The notes below the pieces were generated by a model that saw only the letters and a program-made list of their open reading frames with translations, searched no databases and was not told the DNA's origin. DNA of 64,000 bases, taken from CAWEQW01 sp963811365. Lineage in GTDB: Bacteria; Actinomycetota; Actinomycetes; Propionibacteriales; Nocardioidaceae. Positions 63,528 through 64,000 of the stretch are shown here, piece after piece. Location of the stretch: assembly GCA_963811365.1 (NCBI GenBank), contig CAWEQW010000009.1, positions 124,001 to 188,000 on the forward strand, written 5' to 3'. Position numbers and translations under genes: made by a program. Position 1 is the first letter of the stretch. Every line of letters starts with the position of its first letter.

Positions 63528-64000
63528 GTGAGCGACGGATTCGCCTTCCTGAAGGGGCACGGCACCGAGAACGACTTCATCGTGCTGCCCGACCCCGACG
63601 GCTCCGTGCACGGCGACCTCGCCCCGGACCTGGTCCGCGCGCTGTGCGACCGCAGAGCCGGTCTCGGCGCGGACGGGGTGCTGCGGGCGGTCCGCACCGA
63701 GGCGTACGACGACCCGGCCGCGGTCGCGGCTCGGGGCCGGGCGGAGTGGTTCATGGACTACCGCAACGCGGACGGCTCCGTCTCGGAGATGTGCGGCAAC
63801 GGCATCCGGGTCTTCGCCCGCTACCTGTCGGAGTGGGAGCACGCCGGCCTGCCGCTCGTCGTGGCGACCCGCGCCGGCTGCAAGGAGATCACCTTCACCG
63901 ACGACGGCCTGGTCACCGCGGATCTCGGCGTGCCCGTGCTGGGCGACGCGACCGAGGTGGCCGTCGGCGACCGACGCTGGCCGGCCACCACCGTGAGCCT
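63528..64000 (+). CDS. dapF: Diaminopimelate epimerase, 5' part (cut by window edge)
   Basis: The first 157 residues are present. DapF converts LL- to meso-diaminopimelate for peptidoglycan and lysine. The start FAFLKGHGTENDFIVLPD and the first active-site cysteine in MCGNGIRVFARYL (about residue 87) are clear. The second cysteine would lie beyond the edge. The GTG start is set by the -10 six bases upstream. The epimerase follows miaA, after ggt and the leftward operon, in the same direction. Confidence 0.94.
   Translation, partial: MSDGFAFLKGHGTENDFIVLPDPDGSVHGDLAPDLVRALCDRRAGLGADGVLRAVRTEAYDDPAAVAARGRAEWFMDYRNADGSVSEMCGNGIRVFARYLSEWEHAGLPLVVATRAGCKEITFTDDGLVTADLGVPVLGDATEVAVGDRRWPATTVS

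Noticed and set aside
1..64000. tRNA, rRNA, prophage and insertion sequences
   Set aside because: No cloverleaf, rRNA segment, transposase, integrase or phage structural gene could be recognised on either strand.

Overview
The window is 64 kb of very GC-rich, gene-dense DNA from a high-GC actinobacterium. Gene content and order (thyA-folA-dapA-rnj, ftsK-rimO-pgsA-cinA-clgR, recA-recX-rny-miaB-miaA-dapF), the fused CydDC, the actinobacterial DUF3046 and DUF6297 families, and many leaderless promoters point to Propionibacteriales, most likely Nocardioidaceae. That placement is inference. No rRNA, tRNA, CRISPR array, prophage or insertion sequence was recognised.

Layout. 1-4.9 kb: an edge-truncated membrane protein, a GNAT acetyltransferase, then thymidylate synthase, dihydrofolate reductase, dihydrodipicolinate synthase and RNase J. 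4.9-13 kb: a leftward cydA-cydB-cydDC-LuxR-type regulator operon. It is divergent from a BlaI/CopY-type repressor gene across a short intergenic region with clear dyad operators. 13-23 kb: the conserved ftsK, RodZ-like, rimO, pgsA, cinA, clgR block, with a GH15 glycoside hydrolase in antisense between pgsA and cinA. 23-26.5 kb: a mannitol-type PTS cassette (EIICB, EIIA, zinc dehydrogenase) bounded by two 80-bp direct repeats that are 95% identical. 26.7-36.5 kb: a CPBP protease, the nei-lhr DNA repair pair, an ABC-2 exporter and a GNAT enzyme. 36.6-47 kb: DUF3046, an MFS carrier, MTA phosphorylase, recA with LexA and PafBC-type promoter elements, recX, RNase Y, a Nudix-GNAT fusion, an orphan amino-acid-type ABC ATPase, a Lys/Ala-repeat protein and miaB. 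47-56 kb: a leftward operon for two small secreted proteins and a 2593-residue multidomain secreted protein. 56-64 kb: a Nudix hydrolase, three consecutive disordered hypothetical proteins, miaA, gamma-glutamyltransferase, a DUF6297/ABC-ATPase pair, a small Cys-rich protein and the start of dapF.

Sequence quality. Reading frames are broken by many single-base indels in 18.4-22.7 kb and 28.5-32.4 kb, with further ones near 16.57, 23.6, 24.1, 35.1-35.8, 45.32 and 45.49 kb. Conserved residues resume in the next frame, and in clgR and the Lys/Ala-repeat protein paired indels cancel out. I read them as base-calling or assembly errors, not decay, so genes typed 'pseudogene' here are probably intact in the organism.

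How the genes work together. The housekeeping blocks cover folate/dTMP and diaminopimelate synthesis, RNA decay by RNases J and Y, tRNA i6A/ms2i6A modification (miaA, miaB), recombination repair (recA, recX, lhr, nei), bd-type respiration and cell division. The least explained part is the 47-56 kb secreted operon.
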